Assembly (NCBI GenBank): GCA_009785655.1
Contig: WQVW01000058.1
Coordinates: 1-8,464, forward strand
Direction of reading: 5' to 3'
Source of the DNA: Oscillospiraceae bacterium
GTDB taxonomy: Bacteria; Bacillota; Clostridia; Oscillospirales; Oscillospiraceae
Length of the DNA stretch: 8,464 bases
In this document: positions 1-6,919 of the stretch, one piece after another
How positions within the stretch are numbered: position 1 is the first letter of the stretch
Layout of the letters: each line of letters starts with the position of its first letter
Translations under genes and position numbers: made by a program
The notes under the pieces: generated by a model
Seen by the model: the letters and a program-made list of their open reading frames with translations, nothing else
Told to the model about the DNA's origin: nothing
Databases searched by the model: none

Positions 1-67
1 CCGCCGGGGATATTGTAGATAACCTAGGCAGTTTCTGGAGCTAAGGTGGACAGATCAAACAACGCAA

Positions 68-112
68 AAAGCGCCTGTCGGTATATTCAACCGATAGGCG
101 CTTTGGTTTTTT
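68..112. terminator. Bidirectional intrinsic terminator 3' of htpG
   Basis: A 15-bp stem (68-82 with 90-104, one G-T wobble) encloses a 7-base loop (83-89). On the plus strand it is followed by six T's at 107-112. On the minus strand the arm runs into a T tract (70-66). It lies 15 bases beyond the htpG stop, so it should end htpG transcription. The plus-strand T run suggests it also ends a convergent plus-strand gene whose 3' end would lie at or left of the window edge. Stem length and U tracts make this a confident intrinsic terminator. Confidence 0.9.
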
Positions 113-119
113 GTGTCCT

Positions 120-2039
120 TCAAGAAAACGCAAACTCATTCACCAGTTCCGCAAACTCCGCCGGGTCTTCAAGCGGCACTCCCGCCATCAATAGCGCTTG
201 CCCATACAGCAGTTGGGCGTATTTTGCCGCCTTGTCCTTGTCGGTTTCATACGCTTTTTTCAGCGCGGCGAAAGATGGGTGTCCAGCGTTGAACTCCAGC
301 ACGCGCTGGGCTTTCATATTGTCCATCGCGCCGCCGTCACGGGCTTGGATTGACTTGAAATACCGTTCCATCTCCAGCGTTATGTCGCCTTGGGTCGCGA
401 GGCACACAGGATAGCTTTTTAGTTTGCGAGACAATCGTGCGGCGGCGATTTTATCACCGAGGGATTCCTTCACAAACTCCAGAACGTCTTTATTCTCCGT
501 CTCCTGCTGAGCCGCCTCTTTTTCATCGTCCTCACTTTGCAATCCCAAGTCGCCGTCAATGACCGAGCGAAATTCCTTCTCCTCAAACTTCCCAACAGCG
601 CGGATGACAAATTCGTCAATGTCGTCGGTGAGGAACAGGATGTCGTACCCTTTTTCGCGCAATTCCTCACTTTGCGGCAATTTCGATAATAGCGCGGCGC
701 TCTCTCCGCAGGCGTAGTAGATGAGCTTTTGCGCTTCCGGCATGTGCTTTACATATTCGGCAAGTGAGATTAGCTTGGCTTCCTTCGACGAGTAAAACAG
801 TAGCAGATCCGACAACTCCCCGCCTTTCGGGCCGCTGACGATGCCGTATTTCAGCTGTATGCCGAAACTTTTGTAGAAGCTTTCATACTGCCCGACCGAG
901 TTCTCCATCAGCTTTGTCAGCTCCGACCGGACTTTTTTCTCAACGTTGTTTGCGATGATCTTCAACTGCCTGTCATGCTGCAGCATTTCGCGTGAGATGT
1001 TCAAGGACAGATCCTGCGAATCGACAACGCCTCTGACGAAACGGAAATGCTCCGGCAATAAATCGGCGCAGTGTTCCATGATTAATATGCCGGACGAATA
1101 CAGTTGCAACCCCGGCTTGTATTCGCGTGTAAAATAGTCAAACGGTGCTTCCGACGGGATAAACAGCATGGCTTTGAAGCTCACGGTACCCTCCGCCGAT
1201 ACGCGGATAATCGCGGCGGGGTCATTGAAGTCGAAGAATTTCTCCTTATAGAATTTCGCACATTCTTCGTCCGGCGCCTCACTCTTCGGGCGTTGCCAGA
1301 TTGGTACACGGCTGTTGACCACTTCCGTCTCGGTATAATCTTCCCACACCATTTTCTTCTTGCCGTCTGAATCCAGCTCGTCACTCTCCACTTGGCGGCT
1401 TCTGGTCACATCCATGATTATCGGCCACCTGATGTAGTCGGAGTATTTCTTAACCAAGCTATGCAGCGTATATTCTTCTAAGAACTCGCTGTAATCCTCA
1501 TCTTCGGCGTCGGGCTTGAGCTCCATAATGATGTCGGTGCCGAAGGCCGCTTTCTCCGCCGGCTTTATCGTGTAGCCGTCCGCGCCTTCGGACGTCCATT
1601 GATACGCACCATCACTGCCGTACGCGCGGGAGATTACCGTCACACGCTCGGCAATCATAAACGCCGAATAAAAACCGACACCGAACTGTCCGATGATGTC
1701 AATCTCTTCGGACGGTTGCTCCATCTCTTCTTTGAACTTTAGTGATCCGCTTTTCGCGATCACACCCAGATTCGCCTCCAGCTCCTCCGCCGTCATGCCG
1801 ATACCGTTATCGCTGATGGTCAGCGTCCGCGCCGCTTTGTCCGCCGTCACGCGGATTTTAAAATCATCCCGCTCCATGCCGATCTTGTCATCGGTCAGGG
1901 AGATGTAGCACAGCTTGTCAATAGCGTCTGACGCGTTTGATATCAGTTCACGTAAAAATATCTCCTTGTGCGTGTAGATGGAGTTCACCATCAATTCAAG
2001 CAGACGCTTCGATTCTGATTTAAATTGTTTCTTAGCCAT
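120..2039 (-). CDS. htpG: Molecular chaperone HtpG (bacterial Hsp90)
   Basis: Cytosolic ATP-dependent chaperone of the Hsp90 family, a dimer that remodels late-folding client proteins. The 639-residue product is close to the usual bacterial length of about 620-640. The N-terminal GHKL ATPase domain shows the N-box ELISNASDA (31-39, catalytic Glu31 and Mg-binding Asn35), DNGIGM (77-82) and the lid motif GQFGVGFYSAFM (117-128). The middle domain carries NISREMLQ with the catalytic arginine at about 350. An acidic linker near 500-518 precedes the C-terminal dimerisation domain. I chose the ATG at 2039 because MAKKQFKSES aligns with family N-termini and GGAGG at 2056-2052 lies upstream. An in-frame TTG at 2072 would add 11 residues and place the Shine-Dalgarno sequence inside the coding region. 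It appears monocistronic, isolated by terminator-like hairpins on both sides. No CIRCE-type operator is visible upstream. Confidence 0.97.
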   Translation of the reverse strand: MAKKQFKSESKRLLELMVNSIYTHKEIFLRELISNASDAIDKLCYISLTDDKIGMERDDFKIRVTADKAARTLTISDNGIGMTAEELEANLGVIAKSGSLKFKEEMEQPSEEIDIIGQFGVGFYSAFMIAERVTVISRAYGSDGAYQWTSEGADGYTIKPAEKAAFGTDIIMELKPDAEDEDYSEFLEEYTLHSLVKKYSDYIRWPIIMDVTRSRQVESDELDSDGKKKMVWEDYTETEVVNSRVPIWQRPKSEAPDEECAKFYKEKFFDFNDPAAIIRVSAEGTVSFKAMLFIPSEAPFDYFTREYKPGLQLYSSGILIMEHCADLLPEHFRFVRGVVDSQDLSLNISREMLQHDRQLKIIANNVEKKVRSELTKLMENSVGQYESFYKSFGIQLKYGIVSGPKGGELSDLLLFYSSKEAKLISLAEYVKHMPEAQKLIYYACGESAALLSKLPQSEELREKGYDILFLTDDIDEFVIRAVGKFEEKEFRSVIDGDLGLQSEDDEKEAAQQETENKDVLEFVKESLGDKIAAARLSRKLKSYPVCLATQGDITLEMERYFKSIQARDGGAMDNMKAQRVLEFNAGHPSFAALKKAYETDKDKAAKYAQLLYGQALLMAGVPLEDPAEFAELVNEFAFS

Positions 2040-2051
2040 CGCGGGTGGAGT

Positions 2052-2056
2052 CCTCC
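2052..2056 (-). promoter_or_regulatory. Ribosome binding site of htpG
   Basis: GGAGG in the context AAAGGAGGA lies 12 bases upstream of the ATG at 2039. The spacing is slightly long but the core is perfect. It decides the start in favour of 2039 over the upstream TTG at 2072, for which this site would be internal. Confidence 0.8.
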
Positions 2057-2060
2057 TTTG

Positions 2061-2126
2061 TATGTTAATCAATATTTAATGCATCTCATACAGAATTTTC
2101 TATTTAAAGTATTTTTGAAACAAAAC
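2061..2126 (-). promoter_or_regulatory. Probable htpG promoter region, hexamers not assigned
   Basis: This AT-rich stretch between the repeat at 2121-2178 and the htpG ribosome binding site is the only space for an htpG promoter. On the minus strand it offers TTTCAA-like and TAGAAA-like hexamers, but no pair with good matches and 16-18 spacing. I call the region, not exact boxes. No TTAGCACTC/GAGTGCTAA (CIRCE) pair is present. Confidence 0.35.
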
Positions 2127-2145
2127 ACCCACCGACTGCGGTCGG
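2118..2145 (-). terminator. Possible intrinsic terminator of the mreB transcript
   Basis: On the minus strand a 5-bp stem CCGAC/GTCGG with loop CGCA (2145-2132) is followed by TGGGTGTTTTGTTT. The stem is short and the T tract is interrupted and displaced by about four bases. It is a weak terminator on paper, but it is the only candidate between mreB and htpG. Confidence 0.4.
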
Positions 2146-2178
2146 CACCCTCGGGACGGCGAGGACGCCGCCCCCTAC
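2121..2178 (-). repeat. Palindromic repeat copy 1, head and tail modules fused
   Basis: Read on the minus strand this begins GTGTAGGGGG, forms a 5-bp stem with a TCCT loop (2157-2161 with 2166-2170), continues CCCGAGGGTG, forms a second stem (2132-2136 with 2141-2145) and ends GGGTGTTTTG. Bases 2121-2158 match the reverse complement of 7229-7265 with one substitution and one inserted base. The TAG stop of mreB (2177-2175) lies inside the repeat. The second stem followed by a T-rich tail may serve as the mreB terminator. Confidence 0.75.
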
Positions 2179-3203
2179 ACTTTCATCTGTCTTCTGCGTG
2201 CCAGATTGATCGTGCCCTCGCTCATTTCATTCACGTTGTACAGTGCTTTGGCCAGGCCGTTGGCGACGCACATTTCGGCGTCGTCAGCGGTGTAGGTGGT
2301 TATGTTGGTTCTGCTTTCGATCAGTTTATCAAATCCCCATAAAAGGCTGGTACCGCCAGTGAGAACTATGCCGTTTTTTGAAACATCCGCAACAAGTTCC
2401 GGCGGGGTGCTTTCAAGCACGTTGTGAATGGTTTCGACAATTCGCTCCGTCACTTCTTCAAACGCCTCCAGCGTATCAGTGGAACTGACGGTGACCACCC
2501 GGGGCAGTCCTGTCATTAAGCAGCGACCCTTGACTTCGACTGTAATCACTTCTGACCGCGGGAACACGCAGCCAATGCCTTTTTTCAGCTCTTCAGCCGT
2601 CGTTTCGCCAATCAATACATTGTGCTTACGGCGGATGAATTTAATCAACGCGTCATCGAACGCCTCACCCCCGGCTTTCAGCGATGTGGATTCCACAACG
2701 CCGGAGAGTGACAGCACCGCGATATCCGTCGTACCGCCACCGAGATCAACGACCATATGTCCATCCGCCCGCGTGATATCCAGCCCCGCGCCGAGAGCCG
2801 CGGCTAACGGCGCTTCCATTAAGTAAACTTTCCGCGCACCAGCGGCGACGCCGGCATCAATCACCGCGCGCTCTTCCACCTCCGTTATGCCGGAGGGGAC
2901 TGAAATAATAATCCGCGGTTTCAACAATGAAAATGAAACGGATTTGCGCACAAGTTCTTTCAACATGCGCTCCGTCATATCATAGTCGGAAATCGCACCG
3001 TCACGCAATGGGCGGATCGCCACGATATTGCCCGGTGTCCGACCCAGCATACGCTGCGCCGCCATGCCGACGTTTAACAGCCGCCCTGTGTTCTTGTCCA
3101 TCGCCACGACCGATGGCTCGCGATAAATAACGCCCTTGCCCCGTGTAGACACTAAGACAGACGTTGTACCAAGATCTATTCCTATATCTCGCCCAAAAAG
3201 CAT
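2175..3203 (-). CDS. mreB: Rod shape-determining protein, MreB/Mbl family
   Basis: Bacterial actin homologue that polymerises along the inner membrane and guides lateral peptidoglycan synthesis. At 342 residues it has normal family length. Visible actin-fold motifs are phosphate-1 DIGIDLGTTSVLV (6-18), the MreB-typical block RTPGNIVAIRPLRDG (55-69), phosphate-2 VVDLGGGTTDIAVLS (151-165) and the adenosine motif GIVLTGGTSLLWG (278-290). The ATG at 3203 has a GGGGGA ribosome binding site seven bases upstream. It follows comF by 54 bases without a visible terminator, so cotranscription is likely. The last codon and the stop fall in repeat copy 1, so the extreme C-terminus may have been altered by repeat insertion. 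I cannot separate MreB from Mbl or MreBH paralogues. No mreC or mreD lies downstream, which fits an mbl-like stand-alone paralogue. Confidence 0.93.
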   Translation of the reverse strand: MLFGRDIGIDLGTTSVLVSTRGKGVIYREPSVVAMDKNTGRLLNVGMAAQRMLGRTPGNIVAIRPLRDGAISDYDMTERMLKELVRKSVSFSLLKPRIIISVPSGITEVEERAVIDAGVAAGARKVYLMEAPLAAALGAGLDITRADGHMVVDLGGGTTDIAVLSLSGVVESTSLKAGGEAFDDALIKFIRRKHNVLIGETTAEELKKGIGCVFPRSEVITVEVKGRCLMTGLPRVVTVSSTDTLEAFEEVTERIVETIHNVLESTPPELVADVSKNGIVLTGGTSLLWGFDKLIESRTNITTYTADDAEMCVANGLAKALYNVNEMSEGTINLARRRQMKV

Positions 3204-3257
3204 TCAAGGTTCCCCCGCGTCAATTATATTCAATCATTATCGCCAAAAATCCCCAAT

Positions 3258-3938
3258 TCAAGACCTTGTGTCGGAATATTCACCGTCGATTGGGGTACAT
3301 GCCAGTGTCGCGCAAATGACGCTTTCTGCCCCAGCTTCCAGCAAGGTTTTAGCGCATTCGTTCAGTGTTGCCCCGGTTGTGATCACATCATCAAGCAACA
3401 AAATCCGCTTGCCGGTGATGCGCTGCGGATCAATTACATCGTACGCCCCAACTACGTTTTCAATCCGCGCCTGCCGCTTCGGAATCTCTGACTGCGGCAT
3501 TGTGTCAAACGGTTTGCGCAACGTGTCGATCGCTGTCACACCCAGATTGTCCGCCACGCATTGCGCCAGGCTTCTGGCCTGATTGTATCCCCTTTTATCC
3601 AGCCGCGCTTCACTCAACGGCACCCAAGTGAGTATATCGAACGCAACATCCGGCTGCGAAGCGATGAAATCTGACATTATTTTGCCGAAAGGCTCACTAT
3701 ACCCTTCTGCCCCATCAAACTTATATCGGTGGATTGATTTCCGCACATCCCCCTCATAGTAAAGCGGGGACACGCAAAAGCCGAAATGCCCACCCTCTTG
3801 CCGTCCACCGTCCGATGTGTACGGGAGATTCTCAGCGCATTTTTTGCAATAGGCATCCGTATTCTTTTTCAATACCTCTTCACAAAACACGCATCTGGGA
3901 GGAAAAAATAAATTCAGAATCACTTCAACAAAACCCAT
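3258..3938 (-). CDS. comFC: ComF family phosphoribosyltransferase-like protein
   Basis: Homologue of ComFC/GntX, the late-competence protein with a type I phosphoribosyltransferase fold; its counterparts are needed for handling incoming DNA in natural transformation. The 226-residue product has an N-terminal zinc-ribbon pattern C16-x2-C19 ... C31-x2-C34, the family block VPLSEARLDKRGYNQA (106-121), and the PRPP-binding loop LLLDDVITTGATL (180-192) with its two aspartates. The ATG at 3938 has GGGAGG at 3950-3945, well spaced. It sits between recD2 and mreB on the same strand, an arrangement I associate with Clostridia. The 164-base gap to recD2 holds an inverted-repeat element (3977-4084). The ComF assignment is firm; an actual competence role here is inference, since no other com gene is visible. 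Confidence 0.92.
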   Translation of the reverse strand: MGFVEVILNLFFPPRCVFCEEVLKKNTDAYCKKCAENLPYTSDGGRQEGGHFGFCVSPLYYEGDVRKSIHRYKFDGAEGYSEPFGKIMSDFIASQPDVAFDILTWVPLSEARLDKRGYNQARSLAQCVADNLGVTAIDTLRKPFDTMPQSEIPKRQARIENVVGAYDVIDPQRITGKRILLLDDVITTGATLNECAKTLLEAGAESVICATLACTPIDGEYSDTRS

Positions 3939-3976
3939 GGTGAACCTCCCATCTTGTCACAATTTTATGTCCATCC

Positions 3977-4084
3977 GTAGGGGCGGCCTTCGTCCGTCCG
4001 CGGGATTCAGCGCATTCGCGATATACATTGCACTCGCAACCCCAGATTATTCAATGTACGCGGACGACCACAGGTCGCCCCTAC
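3977..4084. repeat. 108-bp nested inverted-repeat (MITE-like) element
   Basis: The ends are imperfect inverted copies of a 26-base unit: 3977-4002, and 4059-4084 in reverse complement. Both begin GTAGGGGCG and finish GTCCGCG. Inside, TACATTG (4024-4030) is mirrored by CAATGTA (4052-4058), so the whole element can fold as one long hairpin. It has no coding capacity and lies between the recD2 stop and the comF ribosome binding site. The GTAGGGGCG head recurs, degenerate, at 2177 and 7099. No clear target-site duplication is visible, so mobility is inferred from structure only. Confidence 0.7.
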
Positions 4085-4102
4085 ACGCGGTCAACGCGAC
4101 AC

Positions 4103-6295
4103 TTACAAACCCGCAAAATCTGACAATCTGGCCCTCAAGCCGGAATATCTGCGTTGTCTGCGGTCATTGGCTATCATCCGCTCCATCACGGCGGGATTGC
4201 CCACGATAATCAGCAATGATTTCGCACGGGTCATCGCCGTGTACAGTACGCCGCGTGTCAACAGCCGTCCGGCGGCACCGGCTAATGCCAAGACTACCGC
4301 ATCATACTCACTGCCTTGCGATTTATGCACCGTGATGGCAAACGCCGGTTCCAGCTCCGGCAATTGTTCAAACGAATAGGTGACGATTTTGTCCTCAAAG
4401 TCAACTTGGAGTGTTTCCATCGTCAAATCAACCTCGGTAATCATCCCTATGTCCCCGTTATACACGCCCCAGCCCGAGCCATCGGAGCCTTGCCACATTA
4501 TATCATAATTATTCCTGATTTGCATCACTTTGTCACCAACTCTGAACAGAAATTCTCCGAACCGTTTTTCTTTTGTCAGTGCCGTGCGCGGATTGACCGC
4601 GTCTCGCAGCTTTTCGTTCAAGCTGCCGGTACCGGCCTGTCCGCGTCTGGTGGGAGTCAGCACTTGAATCTGCGCCGGTTCGAGTCCCATGTTTTTTGGC
4701 AATCGCTCTCCCACAAGTGCCGCGATTGTTTCCACTAATTCCTCGTCTGATGACCTTTTCAGAAAATACATGTCGGGATACTTCTGCGCAAAATCCGGCA
4801 TAACGCCGGAATTTACATTGTGGGCGCAGTGGATGATCCCACTGTCACGGGCTTGTCTGAAAATTTCCGTCAGCTCCGTCTTCGGCACAACGCCGCTTCG
4901 CAAAACATCCGCAAACACGCCGCCCGGGCCGACCGGGGGAAGCTGATCGCAGTCTCCAACCATGATCAGCCTGCACTCTTGCGTTAACGCGCCAATTAAC
5001 GCCCGCATCAGCGGGAGATCTACCATCGACATTTCGTCCACAATCACCGCGTCCGCTTTCAACGGATTTGATTCATCATGGGTGAACACCAGTAGTCCCG
5101 TCTCATCCATGCTTGTCCCAAGCATTCTGTGAATTGTCGCCGCCTCGCGATCGCATGTTTCTGACAATCGCTTTGCGGCGCGGCCGGTCGGGGCGCAAAG
5201 GGCTGTTTTCAGCCCCAACGCGTCGAACATCGCCAATATCCCGCGCACCGTTGTCGTCTTTCCAGTACCGGGGCCGCCGGTTAACGCCATCACACGGCTT
5301 TCAGCGGCGAGTTTCAGTGCCTGCCGCTGCATATCGGCATACCACAGGTCGGATTCCAGCTCAATTTGCGCAATCATCTCGTCTATTCCCGCCGGGGGAT
5401 CGTGCGGTGCGGCCATCTCTGATATCCGCCGCGCCACATAGTCTTCCGCCTCGCGCATCTGGTGCAGATAGCAGCCGTCTTCGCCTGCGACAGGCTCAAT
5501 GACAATGTCGCCCAGTTCGTGCAAATATTCCAATGCGGTGTCAATCGCCTCTCTGGATACGCCGATCATCTCGGCGGTTGCTTGCGTCAGCTTTTCGCGC
5601 GGGATAAATGTGTGCCCGTTTTGCAGATTGTGCGCCAATTCAAAAACCACCGCCGCCGCCACGCGGCCTGGGCAGTCACTTTCAAATCCGAGATCGAATG
5701 CCAGCGAATCTGTCAGAAAAAAATCCGCATGATACGGCGCCTGCACCAGTATATACGGATTCTCTCGCACAGCATCCAGCGCAGTATCCCCGTAATCCTG
5801 ATACACACGCGTTGCGACCAGCGGCTTTATCCCGTATCGTGAGAGGAACTCCATAAACCGCCGCAAGTCGTGCCGCCGCCTGTAATCCGATGAAATTTTC
5901 ATTGCACTTTTCAACGAAATGCCTTTCACGGTGGCGAGTTCTTCCGGCTCATTTTCAATCACATGCAGTGACATGACGCCGAATTTATCGACAATATCCC
6001 GCGCACGCTTCGGCCCCAGGCTGATAATCGCGCCGCCGGCGAGATATCGGTAAATCTCATCCGCCCCCTCCGGCTGGCGGAGTCGGAAAGATTCCGTCTT
6101 AAATTGCTCCCCATACTGCGGATGCACCGACCATGAGCCTTGTAGCAGCAGCCGCTCTCCTGTAGAAACGCCAGGCAAAGATCCCGCCGCTGTCACCACC
6201 CCGTCAGGGGTGTTCAGCCGCAGGACTGTATATCCGTTTTCTTGGTTAGAGAATAGGATCGATGCTATCTCACCCTCAACGGTTATGTACTCCAC
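4103..6295 (-). CDS. recD2: RecD2-type ATP-dependent DNA helicase
   Basis: Superfamily 1B 5'-3' DNA helicase of the RecD2/YrrC type, found in bacteria where RecD is not part of a RecBCD complex and implicated in repair and replication-fork maintenance. The 730-residue product fits the family. Numbering from the chosen start: an N-terminal domain to about 75, helix-hairpin-helix segments near 90-130, Walker A GGPGTGKT (340-347), DEMSMVD Walker B (420-426), GDCDQLPPVGPG motif III (447-458), EIFRQA (477-482), the SH3-like/UvrD-C region, HKSQGSEYD (657-665) and LYTAMTRAK motif VI (684-692). I chose GTG at 6295 because GGAGG lies seven bases upstream and VEYITVEGEIASI matches family N-termini. An in-frame ATG at 6337 would add 14 atypical residues. 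The start overlaps the end of the membrane protein gene by 13 bases, implying translational coupling. Confidence 0.95.
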   Translation of the reverse strand: MEYITVEGEIASILFSNQENGYTVLRLNTPDGVVTAAGSLPGVSTGERLLLQGSWSVHPQYGEQFKTESFRLRQPEGADEIYRYLAGGAIISLGPKRARDIVDKFGVMSLHVIENEPEELATVKGISLKSAMKISSDYRRRHDLRRFMEFLSRYGIKPLVATRVYQDYGDTALDAVRENPYILVQAPYHADFFLTDSLAFDLGFESDCPGRVAAAVVFELAHNLQNGHTFIPREKLTQATAEMIGVSREAIDTALEYLHELGDIVIEPVAGEDGCYLHQMREAEDYVARRISEMAAPHDPPAGIDEMIAQIELESDLWYADMQRQALKLAAESRVMALTGGPGTGKTTTVRGILAMFDALGLKTALCAPTGRAAKRLSETCDREAATIHRMLGTSMDETGLLVFTHDESNPLKADAVIVDEMSMVDLPLMRALIGALTQECRLIMVGDCDQLPPVGPGGVFADVLRSGVVPKTELTEIFRQARDSGIIHCAHNVNSGVMPDFAQKYPDMYFLKRSSDEELVETIAALVGERLPKNMGLEPAQIQVLTPTRRGQAGTGSLNEKLRDAVNPRTALTKEKRFGEFLFRVGDKVMQIRNNYDIMWQGSDGSGWGVYNGDIGMITEVDLTMETLQVDFEDKIVTYSFEQLPELEPAFAITVHKSQGSEYDAVVLALAGAAGRLLTRGVLYTAMTRAKSLLIIVGNPAVMERMIANDRRQRRYSGLRARLSDFAGL

Positions 6296-6636
6296 CCGTT
6301 TTCCTCCAATACGCGCGCAAACTCGCCTGGCCGACATAGCAGGATGCCGTCTTTCGCCAAAAGCTCCGCGAGCTTCCGCGACTGCACAGTCAATCCGCAG
6401 TCGGCGATCACAATCCTTGTGTTTATCTTGCCGCTTTCACGCAGCCACACCAGGCTCATCACCGTCTGCTCCAACTGTTCTGCGTTGCCGGACGCGGCAA
6501 TCACTGTGAACAGCCCCGCTGTCTCCAACCCCGGCCTCCGCAGCATTCTGCGCACCGCGAAACATATCCCGGCCAGTGACCCCAGCAATAAAACAGCCAG
6601 TGCCGCTTCAACAAGCATACGAAATGTAATGTTCAT
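6283..6636 (-). CDS. Small membrane-anchored protein of unknown function
   Basis: A 117-residue product starting at the ATG at 6636, which has GGAGG nine bases upstream; an upstream in-frame start at 6681 would add 15 residues across a hairpin and lacks this spacing. Residues about 8-28 (LVEAALAVLLLGSLAGICFAV) form one hydrophobic segment, followed by Arg-rich RRMLRRPG. This predicts an N-out, C-in single-pass anchor with a cytosolic domain of about 85 residues. That domain (TVIAASGNAEQLEQTVMSLV ... RIVIADCGLTVQSRKLAELL) alternates strand and helix and faintly resembles the first Rossmann-like units of family 2 glycosyltransferases, but is too short for a working enzyme. It directly precedes and overlaps recD2 by 13 bases, so the two are probably cotranscribed. 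I do not recognise the family with certainty. Confidence 0.8.
   Translation of the reverse strand: MNITFRMLVEAALAVLLLGSLAGICFAVRRMLRRPGLETAGLFTVIAASGNAEQLEQTVMSLVWLRESGKINTRIVIADCGLTVQSRKLAELLAKDGILLCRPGEFARVLEENGWST
6303..6307 (-). promoter_or_regulatory. Ribosome binding site of recD2 inside the upstream gene
   Basis: GGAGG on the minus strand, seven bases before the GTG at 6295. It lies within the last codons of the preceding gene. This supports the GTG start over the ATG at 6337 and is consistent with coupled translation. Confidence 0.8.
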
Positions 6637-6645
6637 AACCTCAAG

Positions 6646-6650
6646 CCTCC
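6646..6650 (-). promoter_or_regulatory. Ribosome binding site partly inside a hairpin
   Basis: GGAGG lies nine bases upstream of the ATG at 6636. Its first two G's (6650-6649) belong to the 3' arm of a perfect 8-bp GC stem. Folding of that stem could reduce access to this site. Confidence 0.65.
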
Positions 6651-6675
6651 CCGCCGCATTATATGCACGGCGGGG
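6649..6675 (-). promoter_or_regulatory. GC-rich hairpin upstream of the membrane-protein start
   Basis: A perfect 8-bp stem CCCCGCCG/CGGCGGGG (6649-6656 with 6668-6675) has an 11-base AT-rich loop. It lies between the RHH gene stop (6688) and the next start (6636). On the minus strand it is followed by AGGCTTGAGG, not by T's, so it is not an intrinsic terminator. It may tune translation or protect the transcript. Confidence 0.6.
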
Positions 6676-6687
6676 ACACATTGTTAG

Positions 6688-6846
6688 TTACAATTTTCCT
6701 GTTTCGCGCAGCCTTTCTATATGCCGCCTGAGCAGGAGATTAATATACTGCGAAAATGAGCGGTCGCTCTTTTCCGCCAACAGCTTTACCTGTTCAACAA
6801 TATCCCCGTCAAGCGTGATGCTGACCTTTTCTTTCAGTGGTTTCAT
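6688..6846 (-). CDS. Ribbon-helix-helix DNA-binding protein (CopG/Arc-like)
   Basis: A 52-residue protein beginning MKPLKEKVSITLDGDIVEQV. The layout is that of an RHH repressor: a short beta strand (about 6-12, KVSITLD) with alternating side chains facing DNA, helix A (about 13-26), the turn SDRSF, then helix B (about 30-47, SFSQYINLLLRRHIERL). Such proteins bind DNA as dimers and often repress their own promoter. The ATG at 6846 follows a GGGGTG-type ribosome binding site. The stop is 51 bases from the membrane-protein start on the same strand, so this may be the first gene of the recD2 transcript. Divergent AAGTAG motifs lie just upstream. It could be an orphan regulator or an antitoxin; no recognisable toxin is adjacent. 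Confidence 0.85.
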   Translation of the reverse strand: MKPLKEKVSITLDGDIVEQVKLLAEKSDRSFSQYINLLLRRHIERLRETGKL

Positions 6847-6884
6847 AATTATATCACCCCTGAAAAAGTAGCATTTTATGCGTA

Positions 6885-6890
6885 ATTATA
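6885..6890 (-). promoter_or_regulatory. Possible -10 box for the RHH gene transcript
   Basis: A consensus TATAAT reads on the minus strand, directly abutting the opposite-strand TTGACA. No good -35 lies 16-18 bases upstream; that interval falls in the AAGTAGT repeats. The promoter is therefore either weak or dependent on another factor. Confidence 0.35.
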
Positions 6891-6919
6891 TTGACAAATA
6901 CTTCCAAGTAGTATAAAGT
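6891..6919 (+). promoter_or_regulatory. Sigma-70-type promoter of the 47-aa ORF
   Basis: A perfect TTGACA -35 box (6891-6896) is followed either by TAAAGT at 17 bases (6914-6919) or by the better TATAAA at 15 bases (6912-6917). The transcript would begin near 6926 and reach the ATG at 6950. The -10 region overlaps the AAGTAGT repeats, as expected for a repressible promoter. Confidence 0.6.

Noticed and set aside
3..44. Plus-strand open frame reading AGDIVDNLGSFWS then TAA, possibly the 3' end of a gene entering from the left
   Set aside because: Only 13 codons are visible. The plus-strand-competent terminator just after it makes a convergent gene plausible, but coding status and frame cannot be supported from this window.
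2040..2072. N-terminal extension of HtpG from a TTG at 2072
   Set aside because: It would translate through the GGAGG site, and the 11 added residues do not match HtpG family N-termini.
2428..3582. Long plus-strand frames antisense to mreB and comF (132 and 148 codons)
   Set aside because: They are explained by codon composition of the opposite-strand genes; products are Ser/Thr/Pro-rich with no recognisable domain.
6296..6337. N-terminal extension of RecD2 from an ATG at 6337
   Set aside because: The added 14 residues (MSARRVCARIGGKR) are Arg-rich and atypical. A well-spaced GGAGG precedes the GTG at 6295 instead.
6344..6871. 175-codon plus-strand open frame
   Set aside because: It lies antisense to the membrane-protein and RHH genes, has no ribosome binding site and encodes a low-complexity Ser/Arg/Pro-rich product. 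It is a shadow frame.
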